Shown here: positions 5,523-7,492 of the stretch, in pieces
Layout of the letters: each line of letters starts with the position of its first letter
How positions within the stretch are numbered: position 1 is the first letter of the stretch
Assembly (NCBI GenBank): GCA_013816645.1
Contig: JACDEC010000137.1
Coordinates: 1-7,492 of the forward strand
DNA: 7,492 nt
DNA from: Planctomycetota bacterium
Lineage (GTDB): Bacteria; Planctomycetota; UBA11346
Reading direction: 5' to 3'
The notes under the pieces: model-generated
Database searches by the model: none
What the model was told of the DNA's origin: nothing
Seen by the model: the letters and a program-made list of their open reading frames with translations, nothing else
Program-made: the position numbers and the translations under genes

Positions 5523-7460
5523 TCATTCCTTACTGGAAACCGCGATCTTGGCGGTCGGACGTTCAGCGATCCTGGTGCCGCGCGCCGACACGCTGCTCGA
5601 CAGTTCGAGCGTGGCGAGGTCGAAGCTTTCCTCGGTGACGCGCAGACGTGGCTGCGGCACCATCTGGCAGGTGGCGGTGCCGCCGGTTCTGGTCGACAGG
5701 TAGTCGATGCGCCCAGCGCGCTCCTTGATCAGTTCGTATTCCTTGTCGTGGATGAACGACTGGATGTGCACGCGCTTGGCCCAGGGGATCTTCTGCTTAT
5801 CGCGGTAGACCAGGGTGAAGGCGAAGCCCTTGACCGGATCGAAGGTCTCGAGGTAGGTGATCTTGCCCTCGAGCATGGTCTTCTCGGGCGGGGCCATGAT
5901 CCGGTACACGCCGTTCTGGAAGATCACCAGGATCTTGTCGTACTCGCTGACCTTCAGTTCGCGCTCGGCGCCGCGCACCGCGGTGCCGAAGAAGCCGGTC
6001 TCGGGATCGTAGCCGAGCTTGATGTTGGCGTTGGCGACCGCCTTCTTGTCGATTTCCTCCATCGCCTTGACCTTGGTGCGGCGTGGGAACTGCTTGGCGT
6101 ACTTGTCGATCAGGTAATCGAGCCAGGCGATGGTGGTGCCGACCAGATCCTTGAGCTTGGATTTGCACTCCTTGATCGCGCGGACGATGTCGTCGATGTC
6201 CTTGCGGTTCTTGTCGATGTCGAACTGCGAGATGCGCTTGATGCGGATCTCGAGCAGCCGATCGACGTCGGTGTCGACCATCGCGCGGATGAACAGCTTC
6301 TCGTGCGCGGCCATGCCGGTGAACACCGCTTTGCGCACCGCGTCCTCGGTGGTCTTGTCCTCGATGCGCTTGTAGACGCGGTTCTCGATGAAGATCTGCT
6401 CGAGGGTCAGCCAGTGCTGCTTGTCCTGCAGACCGAGCATCTGGTGCTCGAGCTCGGCCTTGATCTGGTCCTTCAGCTGGTCGGTGTGATGGCGCAGGAT
6501 CTCGCTGACCGTCAGTTCGGCCGGTTTGCGATCGCGGATCACCACGATGTTCGAATTGACCGAGACCTCGCAGTCGGTGTAGGCGAAGAGCTGGGGGATG
6601 ACCTCGGCGGCGGTGACGCCGCGCGGCAGGTGCAGCTCGATGCGCACGTGCTCGCCGGTCTTGTCGATGATGTCGCTGATCTTGACCTTGCCCTTCTGGT
6701 GGGCGGCTTCGATCGATTCCATCAGCGATTCGACGGTCGTGCCGAAGGGGACCTCGCGGATCACCACCAGCTTGTCGCCGTCGGCTTCGATCTTGGCGCG
6801 CAGCTTGATCCTGCCGTTGCCGTCGGCGTACTCCGAGGCGTCCATCAATCCGCCCTGGACGAAGTCGGGCAGCACCCGGAACTTCTCGCCCTTGAGGATC
6901 TTGACCTGGGCGGCGAGCAGTTCGCCGAGGTTGTGCGGCAGGATGGTCGTCGCCATGCCGACCGCGATGCCCTCGGTGCCGAGCATCAGGATCACCGGCA
7001 CCTTGGCCGGCAGGGCCTCGGGTTCTTCGCGCCGGCCGTCGTAGCTGGGCAGGTACTTGGTCAGCGCCGGGTTGAAGAGGACGTCCTTGGCCAGTGGGCT
7101 GAGACGACATTCGATGTAACGCGCGGCGGCCGCGCCGTCGCCGGTGACGACGTTGCCGAAGTTGCCCTGGCGCTCGAAGAAGTAGCCGAGGTTGTCGTTG
7201 TCGACAGCCTTGCCTTTGTTGGCGAGCACCACCAGCGCGTCGCCGATCGAGGCGTCGCCGTGCGGGTGCAGCTTCATGCACTCGCCGATGATATTGGCGA
7301 CCTTGTTGAACTTGCCGTCGTCCATCGTGAACAGGGTGTGCAGGATGCGCCGCTGGACCGGCTTGCAGCCGTCGCGGATGTCGGGAATGGCGCGGTCGAC
7401 CACCACGTACGAGGCGTATTCGAGGAAATTCTGCCGCATCAGCGGTTCGAGAAAGGTCAT
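5523..7460 (-). CDS. parC: DNA topoisomerase IV subunit A-like protein (ParC-type, type IIA topoisomerase)
   Basis: This is the DNA-breakage-reunion subunit of a type IIA topoisomerase, which with a ParE-type ATPase decatenates and relaxes DNA. It has 645 residues, shorter than E. coli ParC (about 750) or GyrA (about 875). The start ATG 7460 has GGAG four bases upstream (7465-7468) and the protein begins at the usual NFLEYASYVVVDRAIPDIRDG. The winged-helix segment contains ECMKLHPHGDASIGDALV (about residues 60-77), and the catalytic tyrosine is Tyr115 in AAARYIECR. GTEGIAVGMATTILPHNLGE and the tower/coiled-coil region (DQIKAELEHQM, RISQFDIDKNRKDIDDI) follow. The C-terminal part has only a few pinwheel-like strands (YRIMAPPEKTMLEGKITY), no GyrA box. 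The overall style resembles ParC-like subunits of Bacteroidetes, Chlamydiae and Planctomycetes rather than gammaproteobacterial ones; this is from memory. The partner parE would be expected upstream, beyond 7492. It could be labelled gyrA-like by some pipelines. Confidence 0.92.
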   Translation of the reverse strand: MTFLEPLMRQNFLEYASYVVVDRAIPDIRDGCKPVQRRILHTLFTMDDGKFNKVANIIGECMKLHPHGDASIGDALVVLANKGKAVDNDNLGYFFERQGNFGNVVTGDGAAAARYIECRLSPLAKDVLFNPALTKYLPSYDGRREEPEALPAKVPVILMLGTEGIAVGMATTILPHNLGELLAAQVKILKGEKFRVLPDFVQGGLMDASEYADGNGRIKLRAKIEADGDKLVVIREVPFGTTVESLMESIEAAHQKGKVKISDIIDKTGEHVRIELHLPRGVTAAEVIPQLFAYTDCEVSVNSNIVVIRDRKPAELTVSEILRHHTDQLKDQIKAELEHQMLGLQDKQHWLTLEQIFIENRVYKRIEDKTTEDAVRKAVFTGMAAHEKLFIRAMVDTDVDRLLEIRIKRISQFDIDKNRKDIDDIVRAIKECKSKLKDLVGTTIAWLDYLIDKYAKQFPRRTKVKAMEEIDKKAVANANIKLGYDPETGFFGTAVRGAERELKVSEYDKILVIFQNGVYRIMAPPEKTMLEGKITYLETFDPVKGFAFTLVYRDKQKIPWAKRVHIQSFIHDKEYELIKERAGRIDYLSTRTGGTATCQMVPQPRLRVTEESFDLATLELSSSVSARGTRIAERPTAKIAVSSKE

Positions 7461-7464
7461 GCGT

Positions 7465-7468
7465 CTCC
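7465..7468 (-). promoter_or_regulatory. Ribosome binding site of parC
   Basis: On the minus strand CTGGAGACGC precedes ATG 7460; GGAG at 7468-7465 lies four bases from the start codon and supports this start over any internal one. Confidence 0.6.
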
Positions 7469-7492
7469 AGTCGTCGGGGCGGGGCGTACGGT

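Noticed and set aside
5464..5571. Direct repeat CGTTCAGCGATC near 5464 and 5559
   Set aside because: Only 12 bases, two copies, one inside the parC coding region; no flanking structure suggests an attachment site or element.
4238..5638. Long plus-strand open frame opposite the FIST gene
   Set aside because: Low-complexity Arg/Ala/Gly-rich translation, no domain, and fully antisense to the well-supported FIST gene and the end of parC.

Overview
This is a GC-rich window (roughly two thirds G+C by eye) from a bacterial chromosome. A predicted exported protein with a signal peptide, a Bacteroidetes/Planctomycetes-like short ParC and a sensor kinase suggest a Gram-negative-type, environmental lineage. 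I cannot name the phylum from sequence reading alone. There are no transposases, CRISPR repeats, integrase genes or phage genes.

Left half (1-2842, + strand) is a compact selenocysteine (Sec) locus. It holds the 3' end of selB (Sec-specific elongation factor, SECIS-binding winged helix), then selC (Sec tRNA, UCA anticodon, 477-570), then selD (selenophosphate synthetase). Next comes a gene at 1883-2842 interrupted by one in-frame TGA (2042-2044). Read through as Sec, the TGA gives a 319-residue exported thioredoxin-fold protein with a vicinal Cys53-Sec54 pair and a helical C-terminal half. A 6-bp hairpin with a G-first 5-nt loop lies just 3' of the TGA, where a bacterial SECIS belongs. The selenoprotein sits beside the machinery needed to translate it and is the main discovery of the window. 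A gene caller that stops at TGA would lose the first half of the protein, including the active site, and report only a short C-terminal fragment.

Right half (2940-7460, - strand) faces the Sec locus. It holds, in transcription order, a ParC-type topoisomerase subunit A (5523-7460), a stand-alone FIST sensory protein (4253-5407) and a histidine kinase (2940-4250). The kinase starts about 2 bases after, or overlapping, the end of the FIST gene. FIST and kinase look like a split sensor in one operon, with no response regulator in the window. A 13-bp perfect hairpin at 2863-2896 separates the convergent blocks and probably terminates one or both.

The two halves have no evident functional link. 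The Sec genes work together: SelD makes selenophosphate, selC carries Sec (SelA is not in the window and may lie upstream), SelB delivers it at UGA+SECIS, and the adjacent gene uses it.
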